Shown here piece by piece: positions 41,898-57,982 of a DNA stretch of 64,000 bases (positions are counted from its first letter, which is position 1; every line of letters begins with the position of its first letter). Below the pieces are notes generated by a model. That model ran no database searches. It was not told the DNA's origin and was given only the letters and a program-made list of their open reading frames with translations. The stretch covers positions 154,240,365 through 154,304,364 of the forward strand of contig NC_080572.1 of NCBI RefSeq assembly GCF_030247185.1, read 5' to 3'. Origin of the DNA: Malaya genurostris. Lineage: Eukaryota; Arthropoda; Insecta; Diptera; Culicidae. The position numbers and the translations under genes were made by a program.

Positions 41898-43983
41898 CCT
41901 ATGAACAGAAATGATAACAGGTGCCAAGTTAGGTGTGGTTATCTTTTGAGTTATTTTGGAGTTATTGTCGATGATATTAACAACTGAACTTTGCTCCTCT
42001 CTTGAGAGAGACCCTTACTTTACCACCCTTCCACTTACCTCCTAAAAATGCTCTTAGGATCATCTGAAGTGAAAATAATATCTATACTAAACGAAAAGTA
42101 TCGTTTTATGGAGAATTATATTAACTTCACATTAAACTTCCTTTTTTAAATGCACTCATTATATCCACACCCCACAAATACTCTTAAGACTATATTTGAG
42201 TTTTTCAAAATGTATGTATTTTCTTCAAAAACTATCGATTCCTTTTAAATTAGATAAATTTCGACATTGCCCTCCATATTAAGGACGCTACACACTCTCT
42301 CCCCTGAAAATATCCTAATGATCATCAATGAAGAGCAAGAAGTATCTGTGCCAAGTTTGACAGAAATCCATTGAGTAGTTCCAGAGTTATGCTGTTACAA
42401 ACATTACGACCCCCTGTTCAGAGGCCCTTACTACATAATCCCCTTTATAATAATATCTAAGATGCACAAAAAGTGTCTATGGTCTTCAAAAATTATCGAT
42501 CCTCGTCAAATTAGATAATTTTTTTCAAGACCCTCCTGTTAAGGATACTGGCTGCACACACTTTCCTAAAAAAATGAAGGGCAAGAAATACCTGTACAAA
42601 ATTTAATAGCAATTTTACTTTTTTCTTTTTGACGACTAAGTCAATATTTCTTTTTTCTTTTTATGCGATATTCACCTAACCGGAGACCATTTTTGTAGAA
42701 ACAGAAAATGAAAATTATAGAATGATAGTACTCAAGAGAGAGCAAGGATGTGAATACATAGAACGGAAAATGAGAGACGTGACAGAGGGTCATTTAGGCA
42801 AGCAGAAATCTTTTAGTAACTTAACTTTTATCTTCTACCAGAGGAGTCGGGCTTAGGCATCTGAACAATGCGAATCGCCCAAGTATCTGGTATGTCGGAA
42901 AGTAGTGATAAAGGTCTTTTATCATTTACTATCCGAACCGGCAAAAGAAAAGTTACTAGAAGTTATCACTTCTTACTTGCGACGGCCTTATCACACACAA
43001 TGAGTTCTTCACTGCATGGATGTTTTGTTATTTATCTCTATACGGCTAGTTGAACATCGGAATGGAAGGTTTGTTCGAACTATTGCTTATGTGCCCAGAA
43101 TCACAGCGTGTTGGCTGTTTAGTCCAGGTTGTAAGCGGCGATCAGCAGCGCTTCACTCACCGCTACCTGATGGAAACCCATCATATTAACTTTTTTACTT
43201 TTTTCTTTTTGACGACTAAGTCAATATTTCTTTTTTCTTTTTATGCGGTATTCACCTAACCAGAGACCATTTTTGTAGAAACAGAAAATGAAAATTATAG
43301 AATGATAGTACTCAAGAGAGAGCAAGGATGTGAATATATAGAACGGAAAATTTAATAGCAATCCGTTTAGTAGTTCCGGAGTTATGCCGTTACAAACATT
43401 AAATCCCCCTTTTTAAAGACACTTGTGTGGTATCTCGAATTTAGTCCGGTTTCGAAAAAGGACTTTCTTTTAGACCACGGTATCTCAACTATGGCAGACT
43501 ACTCGAGTAGCTGCCGGAAGGGACCGTAGCGAGTGAAGAACTTAGCCGATCGGTCATACAAGTTTACATACAAGTAAGGCAGGTGCATCTTTTCTGGGTT
43601 AGCTAATTTGGTGCCTGTGTGGCCCAACTGTCACTGATATGCGCGGGGCCAAACGGATATTAGTTAGTTGATTTATTGTATGAATTGTGCAAGGTTTCCC
43701 TTTTTCAGTACTAGAGTTTGAAGCGATGCACCTACATTAAAGTACAGATTAGTTACATTAAACAGCTGCTATTCTACAACTATATATTTCAAACTTGAAA
43801 CAATTCCTTTTTAATTTGCTTATATAGAAGGCTAGGTACCACAAATTTGTAGTTTATTTTTATTGAAGCTATGAAGTTCGAAGATATCTGTTTTTCTCGA
43901 AATTTCAGTACGAGACATTTGCAATGGCCTGGTCTGAAATGTATCGATGATCTTCGGTATGCAAGAGTAATTTTAGTATTAAT
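41898..43983. repeat. long repeat R, plus-orientation copy
   Basis: Two kb recurring inverted at 46585-48669, including the same 733-bp insertion. Its left part is built of diverged units sharing ATTGAGTAGTTCCAGAGTTATG and GTTACAAACATTA motifs. Its right part (43440-43983) is unique to R. No protein is recognised; the short frames at 42868-43259 are the same in both copies but carry no motif. Confidence 0.75.
42614..43346. mobile_element. 733-bp element with 153-bp direct terminal repeats
   Basis: The same 153-bp sequence (starting TTTACTTTTTTC, ending GAACGG) lies at 42614-42766 and 43194-43346. The whole is flanked by a 16-bp direct repeat, AAAATTTAATAGCAAT (42598-42613 and 43347-43362). 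Terminal direct repeats suggest a TRIM-like element, but a 16-bp duplication is too long for LTR integration and fits target-primed reverse transcription. A partial tandem dimer of a 580-bp unit would explain both. No ORF is recognised. Confidence 0.6.
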
Positions 43984-44012
43984 AATGATAATAATAATAG
44001 TACAGATATATA

Positions 44013-44189
<177 letters not shown>

Positions 44190-44694
44190 CATAATGAAGA
44201 AAGTGTTGCATTGAATTAGAATGTCGCGCAACATATGACGCGACGTATTGCTGTTTTCTCTTTCCATCCTGTATCGAGTCCTGGCGGTTTACCCGCTTCC
44301 CTAGCTCATGCATACGCGCGCATCTGGTTTACATAATTTTTCTGTCTGGTTCTCGTAGCCGGCATTTGTTTACCTCCTACATAGAATCGTCTATAAGGCC
44401 CTAGCGCGCAGCTCTGTAAAATTGATCCTGCTTGTGTGCATATGCTGATCCCTTTCTTAAGAGAAACGGAAAGGTTTTATTACTATGGAAAATAAACATG
44501 AGACTTAAACTAGGGTAAACAATTCCAGTTTTCTTATCTGATGGTTGAGCGTTTTTCTGCTAAATTGAAATGTTTGATCGCGTTTTGAAATCCTAGATTA
44601 GAACTTGTTGAAATGAATGAAATCTAATTTAATGTAAAATTCGCTCATGTAATTCGCTAATTTCAAGCCGTGTTGGAACAACACCGTTAGCACG

Positions 44695-44728
44695 ATGCCA
44701 CCGAAAACCAGTGGAAAGGCAGCCAAAA
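44695..44728 (+). pseudogene. H2B: histone H2B N-terminal fragment
   Basis: ATG at 44695 gives MPPKTSGKAAK, identical to the N-terminus of Drosophila H2B, then the homology stops (next codons TGPFKALFS). The rest of the 123-residue protein is missing; the 5' end is fused by deletion directly to the 3' stem-loop region. H2B forms the nucleosome core with H2A; this remnant cannot. Eleven residues are few, but the stem-loops that follow make a chance match unlikely. Confidence 0.55.
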
Positions 44729-44741
44729 CAGGCCCATTCAA

Positions 44742-44757
44742 AGCACTTTTCAGTGCT
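44742..44757 (+). terminator. histone-type 3' stem-loop 1
   Basis: AGCACT-TTTC-AGTGCT: a 6-bp stem with a TTTC tetraloop, the geometry bound by the histone stem-loop-binding protein. The stem sequence differs from the usual GGYYCT consensus. Confidence 0.5.
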
Positions 44758-44772
44758 TTTCAGACAATTCAA

Positions 44773-44788
44773 AGCACTTTTCAGTGCT
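44773..44788 (+). terminator. histone-type 3' stem-loop 2
   Basis: Exact repeat of the first stem-loop, preceded by the same ATTCAA and followed by AAAGATCATCATAAAGAATT, whose AAAGAA resembles the histone downstream element. The two stem-loops lie 31 bp apart in direct repeat. Confidence 0.55.
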
Positions 44789-45134
44789 AAAGATCATCAT
44801 AAAGAATTAGTTGAATTTTGTCGCTTTCCTGCCATTTGCTGACCAACTGTTCCCGAAACAAGACACACACGAGAGCAACATCGAGGACCTCACGAAATCC
44901 AGTTCCAGCCGGTCCGGTACACAACAACTCTAACACACCAGAAGGGATCAGTCGTCCGATCTAGTTGATTGTGACAATTCAATGCCCTTTTTAGTGCCCC
45001 AGATTATCATTAAGAGTTAATTAAACTTTCATTTGTACCGTCACTAACACATTCAATTACGAACGGTAATGCGAAAGCGAAAGTGATGATGTTGAACACA
45101 TCTTTACACTAGTATGGGGTCGTGTGAAAATATG

Positions 45135-46171
45135 TGCAAGCTCCCGGCCGAGCGATGGCGGGAGAAGAATAACGAAGAGGATGTTTCTTTCAGTTCTATA
45201 CGGAGTAACACTCTCCTATTCGGTTTCTCTTTTATGTCATTGTATTGATTCATCCACGTACTTGAGATTAATATCACGAAATTCACCTTTTCTGAGTTTC
45301 AACTATTCACAACACTTCATGGTGAACTTGTCGGATATATGCCTCCACATTTACTTGTTTACATTAATAAAAGAAGTTATTCTTCAACACATACTTTTGT
45401 TGTCGTATATTATCAACACTACCCTGACACGAGCAATGGTTGTGTCTAAATATTTTTCTTTTGCATGTGAATATCAAACCTGCACATGAAACTATTAAAT
45501 CTTCAGTCATTACAGCAATCTTTCACTCAATTCTTTAGGTGCCTTCCGAAATCTATTATATCCCATTATAAAAAATATTTCTTACTTGATTTTGAGGTCA
45601 CTTGATACTCAAACCTCACAATGCACACATATTCCTATGGATACTGTATTATACTCCGCTACTGAACTAGCTACTAACTTGTCTACGGGCCGACGCCCGA
45701 GACTAACGGATATTTTCCGCGCACTCTGAGACTGAACTAACTGCTAATTTGTCTACGGGCCGACGCCCGAGACCAACGGCTATTTACCGCGCACTCGTTA
45801 AAATTGAACTGGACGCTAACTCTTCCCAACTATGGGTTTTTAAGCTCCTAGCATTTTCTTTCTGGTGAAGCCCGAAGATTTTAGTACAAGCCGAGCTTGT
45901 GATTTCAAGTAGAAAGTTCATTCGACTTTCTCCCGAAGTTCTACCGAAAGTCGAAACCACTGTCGCTAGGCCAGAGGCAGTGTCCGTAAAAAAAATTAAC
46001 TTTGTTTTTACAACATTGCTGCGCTGACTAATGCTCAAAAATGTGCACGCTTCTATAACAAAGTTTATACCTGAAGGTTGCAGCTACGCTGATATGAGAG
46101 CTTCCTTCACATTTTCCTACTTTTTCTACAATACTAGCAAATTCAAAGGAAAATTTGCTAAGGGCGCTGCA
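45135..46171 (-). repeat. solo LTR of the gypsy-2 family
   Basis: TGCAAGCTCC...GGGCGCTGCA, 1037 bp, flanked by TATG on both sides (45131-45134 and 46172-46175), a 4-bp YRYR duplication. No primer-binding site or polypurine tract adjoins either end. This is the expected product of recombination between the two LTRs of a full insertion. It is inverted relative to the gypsy-2 5' LTR at 48833-49807. Confidence 0.85.
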
Positions 46172-46230
46172 TATGCCATGCGAAACAGGGTTACCATATA
46201 TACATACATACATATTTATATTTATATATA

Positions 46231-46579
<349 letters not shown>

Positions 46580-46584
46580 GGATA

Positions 46585-49807
<3,223 letters not shown>

Positions 49808-51197
49808 AGTGGTGACAGCGATACGTGCTATAGCAGCAAGGACACGCCAGGACTACGAGCGAGGATATCGGAATTGAGGATGTTGGGCGAAGTTGTATTA
49901 GTATGGTGAGTCTCCATTATTTTACTTATTTTTTTTTGTTGGTTTGATTACGTAATGTTGCCACTTATTGTGAGCGCTAAATCATTAAAAATTAACATGG
50001 CATTAGCGCGAAAATGTTTCTGATTTGTTTAACTCGCGATCACAAGGACCAATATTATTTTTCTAACTCCATTACCCACAATCCATCAACTGGTAAACGA
50101 TATCAGAACTTTTTCTCATGCCTACAGCGGGTTTCTAGAACAGTTATATACATTCCGTTGTTGAGTCATTTGGCAAGCAATAAATTTGTTCAAGTTTCCT
50201 TGAAAACTGCGGACGTATAGATTACACTCACAGTTGATTTGTTTACGTTTTGACCACGGTCAATACGAGCACATGTGTTGAAGAAAAAAAAAACAACAAC
50301 ACCGCGATAATACTTACAAAAGTGGCCACACTAGCATAAAGGCCTAAGAAGCTTTTTCCCCCCTTCGTTGAAGAGACACGAATATCAAGACCAGCGGAAC
50401 AGTTAGCACTGGTGTAACGATTGTAAGGTCAAGGTGACCATCCGAAACCAACGCGTATGAGCGAAGGAATCGGCAATCTGACGCATCATTTTGCAAATCA
50501 GCAAAGGTAGCCGTCTGACATAACAAAGCAAGTCAGTGAGCTAGGCACCAGGAGTGCATGCCACGAAGTAGATGTTCAAATTTGGTGAAGAACCAACCCG
50601 TATGGGCGGAGCCTATAGCAAAATGCGTTGCTAGGTAACACACCAAAAACAATCGCGGCCATATTTGCGGGTAAAAGTCTGGCAACCGAAATAAAAACAG
50701 AGTACGGCAGCGGTATATGACAATAATAATAATAAACCGACATTGACTTTGAGTCGCGTACGGTAAACTATAATGTTAAACCACAAGTATGGTACGATGC
50801 GATGTTGAAGCCTATGCCGTCGACCCTTATAACGGAATTAACAAAGACAGTTTATTTTGCGCACACGGCGGGCATGACAAATTTGAGAGCACCGAGTTGG
50901 GCTGGCTCAATAATAAACAAAAATGCCAATGCGAACGAAATTTGACCACGCAGGGCTCGTAGCAGTTGAAGCTTTGTACTATACAATGACCAATAATATG
51001 GGACTAGGTCAAGTTTATTTACGTTAATGAATGTCGACCATAACCACGGTCAAGAATCAAGATTGTAATTATTTACAGCAAAAATGAATATCGTCCAGGG
51101 GGATTCATTTCAGCATTTTCTAAACATACGGCAAGCCAAATAATAATTTGGAGGCTTGACAGAGATAGCATAGTACGAGAATCAAATTCAAACAAGC
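49808..51197 (+). promoter_or_regulatory. gypsy-2 leader with primer-binding-like site
   Basis: TGGTGACAGCGA begins 2 bp after the LTR (49810). A good splice donor (ATGGTGAGTC, about 49915) follows, which might serve a subgenomic message. The remaining 1.2 kb has no convincing ORF; a CCACGGTCAA motif occurs twice (about 50255 and 51042). Confidence 0.6.
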
Positions 51198-51689
51198 ATG
51201 GAATTCCAATTCCCTAAAACGGAAGCACTGCAGTGCGTTCCAGAGTTCGATGGAACTACCGAACAGTTAGATGCGTTCATCTATCATATTGAACATTTCG
51301 AAAAACAATTCCCAGAAGAGACGTCTAGAGACGATCTGATCTACGTAATATTATTGAAGTTGAAAAAAGAAGCAGCAGCTAGATTACTGCACATAAAAGC
51401 CGAAAATTGGCCTAAAATCAAAGAAAATCTTATACGCGAATTTGGAGAAATCGAAAGAATCGAAGACGTTGTTTTAAAAATAGAAACTTTGCGGCAAGAA
51501 CCCAATGAACCATTCAAAAATTACAAAAAGCGCATAATGAGAATTAAAGAGCACTTGGACAATTACAATGAAGGGTGCTTTGCTCGGGAATCGCCAATGG
51601 AAGTCAGTCTCAGACTACATTGCTTAGCGGGCTTATACAACGACGAATTGAAACGAATGGCACAAGGCCACAAAAAAGACATTGTATGA
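51198..51689 (+). CDS. gag: gag capsid-like protein (163 aa, probably truncated)
   Basis: MEFQFPKTEALQCVPEFDG is followed by an all-helical domain (LDAFIYHIEHFEKQF, WPKIKENLIREFGE, FKNYKKRIMRIKEHL) in the style of Ty3/gypsy capsid (retrotransposon gag). No CCHC nucleocapsid knuckle is found. The stop at 51687 lies in KKDIV*; the +1 frame continues directly with YELLEYLEEIDIERK, so a lost base probably split gag from the downstream frame. The capsid would package element RNA. Confidence 0.65.
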   Translation: MEFQFPKTEALQCVPEFDGTTEQLDAFIYHIEHFEKQFPEETSRDDLIYVILLKLKKEAAARLLHIKAENWPKIKENLIREFGEIERIEDVVLKIETLRQEPNEPFKNYKKRIMRIKEHLDNYNEGCFARESPMEVSLRLHCLAGLYNDELKRMAQGHKKDIV

Positions 51690-54308
51690 GTTACTGGAGT
51701 ATTTAGAAGAAATTGATATAGAACGAAAACATATCGAAGTACTTGAACACAGACTTCAAGCAACAGAGCTGGGCTATAGAGTTCTTATGAAGCGGTTGCT
51801 GGTAGACACTGGAGCACCTGGCAACTTGATAAGTAGACGAAATGCAGAGTACATGGGAGCATATACAATTAATGAAAACGAAATCATAGAATATTCCGGG
51901 GTAACAGGTACTGTTAGAAAAACATTAGGTACCGTAGAACTAAACTTCATCATCGCAGGAAGACTTTTCCAAACGAAGTTTGACGTAGTGGAGAATTTGA
52001 CTCAAGGGGGTATTTTGGGAATGACATTTATGAATAAGTATGTGACTAGCATACACAATGACCAAGGTTGGATATGCTTACGGAAAATACCTTTAACCTT
52101 TGAACTAAAAACAGAATCATATGAAGCTCATCAGAAACAGGAGAAGAGAGTCGCAAAATATGAGGCAGAGAACAATGTCAAAATACAGGAAAAATACCAA
52201 GCGTATGATCAATCCAAGCTTAGTCCACAGGGTACGCAGTGTACAGAAACGACAAAAAATTATACGGGGCAATGGCAAGAAGGTATGCCGCCTCACGAAA
52301 TGTTAAAAATAGATTGTACTAAAAACAATCAGTTATTTGTAAAAGTTGCGGCTGCAAATAGGCCTAACGAAAAAATTAAATATTTGCTCGATACTGGAGC
52401 ATTTTATAACGTAATGAGATGGGATACTGTCACGAAAATAGGATCAGAGAAAATAAACTATAAAGATAATTTATACATTGCAGGCTTTGATGGAACTCAA
52501 TCACAGACTATTGGGTCAGTAAAAGTCACGTTGGTGATTGGAAAAACTCATTAAAGAGTTAGATTTTATATAGTGAAAGATTTGTGTGTTCCTGGAATCA
52601 TAGGAGCAGAGTTTTTAAAGATATACACAATTTATGTCACTCAGAATTTCGAGTACATATGCCTAAGTGTACCAAACAAGCACAATAAGGTAGCAAATAT
52701 ACCACTAACAGGAAAAGAAAAGGTACACCCAACTGAGCATTATGGGATGCGTGCTGCAGATAATAATGGGTGCAACATTGAATTAGCCACCCGCATAAAT
52801 AATGAAAGAAATAATGAAGTAAATGATAATAATGAGACGCCAAAGATGTCTTCAAACAGTGCAACTAAAGCAAGCAATAATTTTGAAATAAAAAAATCTC
52901 CAAGTAGAAATAGGACAACCGAAAAACATACTGAAACTAATGCAAAGAGTGGCATTAATGGAGTGGAAGTAATTATCGTAAATGCTGAAGTCTTAGAGGG
53001 TAGTCTATCAAAGCATAATAAATATGAAGTGAATAAAAAGCACGTGAATAAAAATGATAACAATAATGCATTGTATCAGAGCAATTATGAGTTATACAAA
53101 AACGACGATCGTTCAGATAGTATGCTCCCCGGTTGTGGGACTAATATTACTCATGAAGAAGAAAAAGATTTTATAGGTGGAGAATGTGACGAGGAAGACA
53201 AATGTTTCCTTGATTTAGATTCAAATCAAGATGTAATTCTTACGGAAAATAAAAGATACGGTCAAATAGCTGGTCGAGACCGAACGGAAAAAGAATTAGA
53301 ATCACTAAATATGAATCATCTAAAAAGAGAAAATTTTAGAGATATAGAGAAGATTATGGCATCATATAGCGATGTATTCTATCTGAAGGGGGATAAATTA
53401 ACTATCACTGATGCGGCAGTGCACGAAATTGAGACCACCTCAAACGTGCCTATCAACAAACGGCAATACAGATTTCCAGAAGCTACAAAGAAGCACATTA
53501 ATGAAGAAATTGAAGAAATGCGTAGACAAGGTATCATAAGGCCTAGCAAAAGTCCGTGGAATGCACCAGTCCTATGTGTTCCCAAGAAGGACGATGAATT
53601 TGGTAACAAGAAATACAGAATCGTGGTTGACTTCAGGGCTTTAAATTTAGTTACAAAGCCATTTGTATACCCAATTCCACTAATCGACGAGATTCTAGAT
53701 AATCTTGGAAACAGTAAATATTTTTCTACCTTGGATTTAAAATCAGGGTTTTACCAAGTGCCAATCAACTCAAAAGATGCAGCCAAGACAGCGTTTTCAA
53801 CTCCAAAAGGGCACTTTGAATTTACAAGAATGCCTATGGGCCTGCGTAACAGCCCGTCGACGTTCCAAAAATTAATGAATACGGTACTTTATGAGATAGA
53901 AGGGGTTAAAGCAATCGTCTACCTGGATGATACAATTGTTTTCGGTGTTACCGTCGAAGAACACAATGAAAACTTACGCAAAGTTTTAGATGCTCTCCGC
54001 CGTTATAATTTAAAAGTCGAGCCAGGTAAATGCCAAATTTTGAAAAATGAAATAAAGTATTTAGGACATGTAATTGACAAAGAAGAAATTCGTCCTATGG
54101 AGGACAATATAAAAACAATAAAAGAGATGGCGGCACCAAAAACAGTCAAAGGTGTTCGGTCATTTTTAGGAACAGTAAATTTCTATGGAAAATTCATACC
54201 TCACATAGCAGAGAAACGTAAACCATTGAACGATCTCTTGCGAAAGAATGTTAAATTTACTTGGACAGCAGAGTGTCAAAAATCTTTTGAGGAATTGCGG
54301 AATTTTTG
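51690..54308 (+). pseudogene. pol: gypsy-2 protease (two retropepsin motifs) and reverse transcriptase
   Basis: Counting from 51682: LLVDTGAPGNLIS at residue 42, GGILGMTFMNKY at about 110, then a second set, LLDTGAFYNVM at 237 and PGIIGAEFLKIY at about 305. A TAA at 52552 (TAC in gypsy-1) interrupts the second set. An Asn/Lys-rich linker (52680-53330) leads to RT: RIVVDFRALN, FSTLDLKSGFYQV, FTRMPMGLRNSP, and the catalytic YLDD at about 53920. The connection domain is then cut by an insertion at 54309. The RT itself is uninterrupted. Confidence 0.85.
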
Positions 54309-55508
54309 TCGTGAATACGACTTACTTTACTATGGGGTGCCTTTTCAAAATTTACCCTCTGAGAGAGTGATAAGTTTTTGATCGTGAATATCTATTGTTG
54401 TATCTAATGAATCAACATAATTCTTGCGATAAGCCATCGGAAATATGATCACAATTTTATGATAAAATTTTCAGTTTTGTGACATAGTCTCAAATAATTC
54501 AAAATTAAACTTTTCTGAAATGTTTGGTACAAACGAGTATCAAAGAGGATAATTCATAAGGCGCGTTTGCCTTTCTCGTATTTTGAAAGCTCATAGCTCA
54601 GTGATCTGTGAAATGATTTATATAATCTAACTACCAATAGAATCGAAATTTTTCAATTTAAACCTGTATAGCAAAAGCATTGAAGTATTTCAACAGTACA
54701 CTATTGAAAAACCTGTCTCATTTGATCCATGTCAACACCAGCCAATCAAAACGCCTTCTAAGGAAGAGAACAAAATATCTGCTGCTGTACAACAAATCGT
54801 CCGGGAAAAATGTTTCGAAAAGTGGTGAACATCGCAGTGAGTTCCTCAATTTGGTCCTTGTGAATGCTAGAAACGAATCTCTACAATATATTGATAGTTT
54901 CTTTCAATGAATTATGCAAATCCGAAATGAAATAATCGACATTAAAATTATGTATGCGGCTATTTTTATAGCCGTTAGGACAGCCCATTAGTGAAAAAGC
55001 TACAAATGAAACAAACCACATAAAAAGAAACCTCTTAACAAAAATTGTATCAGTTTGGATGCTATCGCCACTGCGAGCAGATGTGTTTTGTGTCGTCTGC
55101 ACAGCTAGTTTCGCTTCCGACAAGAGCGATTACGTCACAGTTGCCAGTCATTAGCATTGGTGAAAAAACAACGTTGGAGAGCATTACACAAAATCAGCCG
55201 TTCTAATGGCTCTAAAAGTTTTCTAAAAAAAAATTAGGATTTGTTATTCGCAAATCGAAGGTAAATATCCTCAGTTTAGTGCAAATTTAGAACAGTTTGG
55301 TTAGATTTGTGAACTTTTCGCTGTGTGAAATTCACAGTAATCGAGATCAAGTGAAGCCTTCTTTATTTTGGCGAAAAAAGTGAAAAAGGGGAATGCTTGC
55401 ATAATTCATACAATTGATCAACTAATTGATATTCGGAAGTGTTAAGGAACATGTCAGTTTTTTTCGTATTCACGACATCCAGTTATGTCTCTGACATTAC
55501 CCACCCGC
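54309..55508. mobile_element. 1.2-kb non-autonomous element, copy 2, inside gypsy-2 pol
   Basis: The pol codons for EELRNF and LTSDT are continuous when this block is removed, leaving four or five duplicated T bases at the junction. It carries the GTCGTGAATAC / GTATTCACGAC inverted repeats of copy 1 (40635). The right repeat is about 35 bp inside the insertion edge. No ORF, so mobility would depend on another element's enzyme; class unknown. Confidence 0.75.
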
Positions 55509-57538
55509 CTTTTTAACTTCTGACACACTGTTAGTTAGACCGAACTATAAAGATACGTTCGTGATCACGACAGATGCAAGCGAGTACGCTATTGGAGCAG
55601 TACTCTCGAATGAAAAATCGATCGACAGGCCTATTTCTTATGCAAGCAGAGGTCTAGTAGGTGCTGAAAAAAAGTACTATACGATTGAAAAAGAGTTGTT
55701 AGCCATCGTATGGGCAGTGAACCGCTTCAAACATTTCATTTATAATCAGAGATTTATTGTATACACTGATCATAGACCGCTAATTTCAATATGGCATTTA
55801 AAAGAAACTTCGCCTACGCTAACGCGTTTACGTCTGAAACTTCAAGGGTTGGAAATGGACATTCGCTATAAACAAGGCAAAGACAATGTTGTGGCAGACT
55901 TTTTATCCAGACTGCCCGAACAGGCCGAGTCCTTACACCCTATTTCAATAGTCACTAGACAGCAAAAGCGTCAACAACAGCAGCAAGCAGAAAAAAATTA
56001 ACTTGCGAAGCGGAAAGACGCGGAAAATAAAACAACTTCCCCAAAACAACTGAAAGATGAATCAGGCAGGTTTACGTTATTTAAAAATAAACAAAAGACA
56101 GAATGGAATCCGCACATGCACGGATTAGAAAACATCGATTTTGGATGGGACGAAAAGGATGATTTGGGAACACTCTCATATTTCGAAGAATATGAAATAT
56201 GCATAAATAACAATGACATCAAATTTGATCTGCTGAAATTTTCAAAACAAAAAACTAACGAAAGTGATTTTGATTGTACTTTCGTAATAGTAAACAGTAG
56301 ATCAGCATATAAAGAACTAGCCGAGCTGATACACTTACCACACGGTTTAAAAGACTACCTAAATGGAAGAGTATTTTCAATTCCAGATCGTAAAATATGG
56401 GGATTGGTTCTAAATGGCTCGAGTAGATCAATAACCGATACAAGAATTCTAATAGATGGGTTAGTAGATGCATTCACTAACTGCCCTGAAGACCTGAAAA
56501 ATGCAAAGAACATGCAAATTATCTCTTTTCGAAACATGCAGAAAACTCCTGAGGCAAATGTGTTAAGATTTATTGCCGAGAAATTTGATAAAATTTTCAC
56601 CCTATATGCACCGGAAAAAGACAGGATGTGGGTGCCAGAAAAAGAACGCGAAACTACATTGAAAGAATTCCACGATGCTCCTCTAGGTGGACATGTTGGA
56701 AGCAAACGGATGTTGAAAAGAATGAGTCCACTATTCCATTGGACTAATATGCGGAAGGATATCGAAAATTATGTTAAACAATGTAGTTCGTGCCAGAAAA
56801 ACAAAATCGGTCGAGCGAACAAAATTCCAATGAGAATTACCACGACATCGTCCGAACCGTTCGAGAAATTGTATATGGACATAGTGGTATTACCCGAGTC
56901 AGAATGGGGGAACAGATACGGACTTGTGATGCAAGACGATCTGACTAGATATCTAATTGTAGCACCGATGGAAAATCAAGAGAGTGCCACGGTCGCGCAA
57001 ACTTTCGTGAATAATTATATTTGTAAATATGGAACACCCGCCGAATTGGTAACCGATAATGGAACCAATTTCGTTAGTTCTCTTATGAAAAATGTATGTA
57101 AAATTTTAAAAATTAAAAAAATTACTGCGAGTACATATCATCCACAAGCAAACTTGGTTTGAATTATTATACGGAAGACGGGCGAACATCCCAAACTCCG
57201 TCTACAAATACAACAATGATGGAATGTACTATGAAGACTACGTAAATGAGATGCGATCATCATTCAAGCGATCGCATCATCAGGCACGAGAAAATTTAAT
57301 TAAGTCCAAAGAAAAACGTAAGGAGTTGTATGATAAAAACTCGAACGAATGGCAACCAATGTGGGGAGACTTAGTGTTAGTAAAAGCCAATTCCACAGGC
57401 GCAGGACAAAAATTGCAATCACTTTGGAGAGGACCGTATGAAGTAGTTGCTCTTCCTAGTGAGCAAACAACAACTATAAAGAATGGGAATAGACTAGAAA
57501 AGGTTCACAATAACCGATTGAAAAAGTATACGGATTGA
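55509..57538 (+). pseudogene. pol: gypsy-2 RNase H and integrase
   Basis: RNase H: ITTDASEYAIG, ELLAIVWAV, YTDHRPL, NVVADFLSRLP, with catalytic Asp residues present. A stop lies at 55999 in the linker. Integrase: HVGSKRM...QCSSCQ zinc region, LYMDIVV and VTDNGTNF. After ANLV (57160) about 150 bp present in gypsy-3 are deleted with a frameshift, removing the catalytic Glu. The frame resumes at YYEDYVNE and includes the GPY/F module (SLWRGPYEVV), ending KKYTD at 57538. Confidence 0.85.
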
Positions 57539-57982
57539 GAAACTGAACCTTATCACAGAATATTGAGATAATTAAGAAATTATCCAAGAAACATTAGAAG
57601 GGAAAAATATCAGCGAAATATGTAAGATGAAAGTCGAAATGAATCGATTCGAACACGAAAAAAATACATGATTGCGAGCAGAAGGATATTAAAACCGTTA
57701 AGAGGGTAATATACACATGTTTTACGATGTTATTAAAAAAAAGTACGAGAGTCAATAAGAAATAAAATTATACTTCTGCGATGAAACGAACACAATGAAA
57801 ACAAATGGACACCAAACGAAGAAAGAAAAATAAGGTGAAACTGATGATTATAAACTGATGATAATAAAGATACATCAGAGGGACAATAAAGCAATAGGTT
57901 ACATCGTCAAAGAAGATATATAATGGGGGGAAAACATATGAAGAAGAAAAAAGAGAGAGTATACTTAAAGAAACTCAAACAT
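57539..57982 (+). other. gypsy-2 sequence downstream of pol, non-coding
   Basis: Purine-rich, matching gypsy-1 at about 7110-6600 in reverse. No open frame. In an env-bearing relative env would start here. Confidence 0.55.

Noticed and set aside
42868..43259. Two short overlapping frames (61 and 69 codons) inside the 733-bp element
   Set aside because: They recur in the inverted copy only because the DNA is duplicated; composition is not protein-like and there are no domain features.
45135..46171. Solo LTR as the partner LTR of gypsy-2
   Set aside because: It is in the opposite orientation and has its own perfect TATG duplication, so it is a separate insertion.
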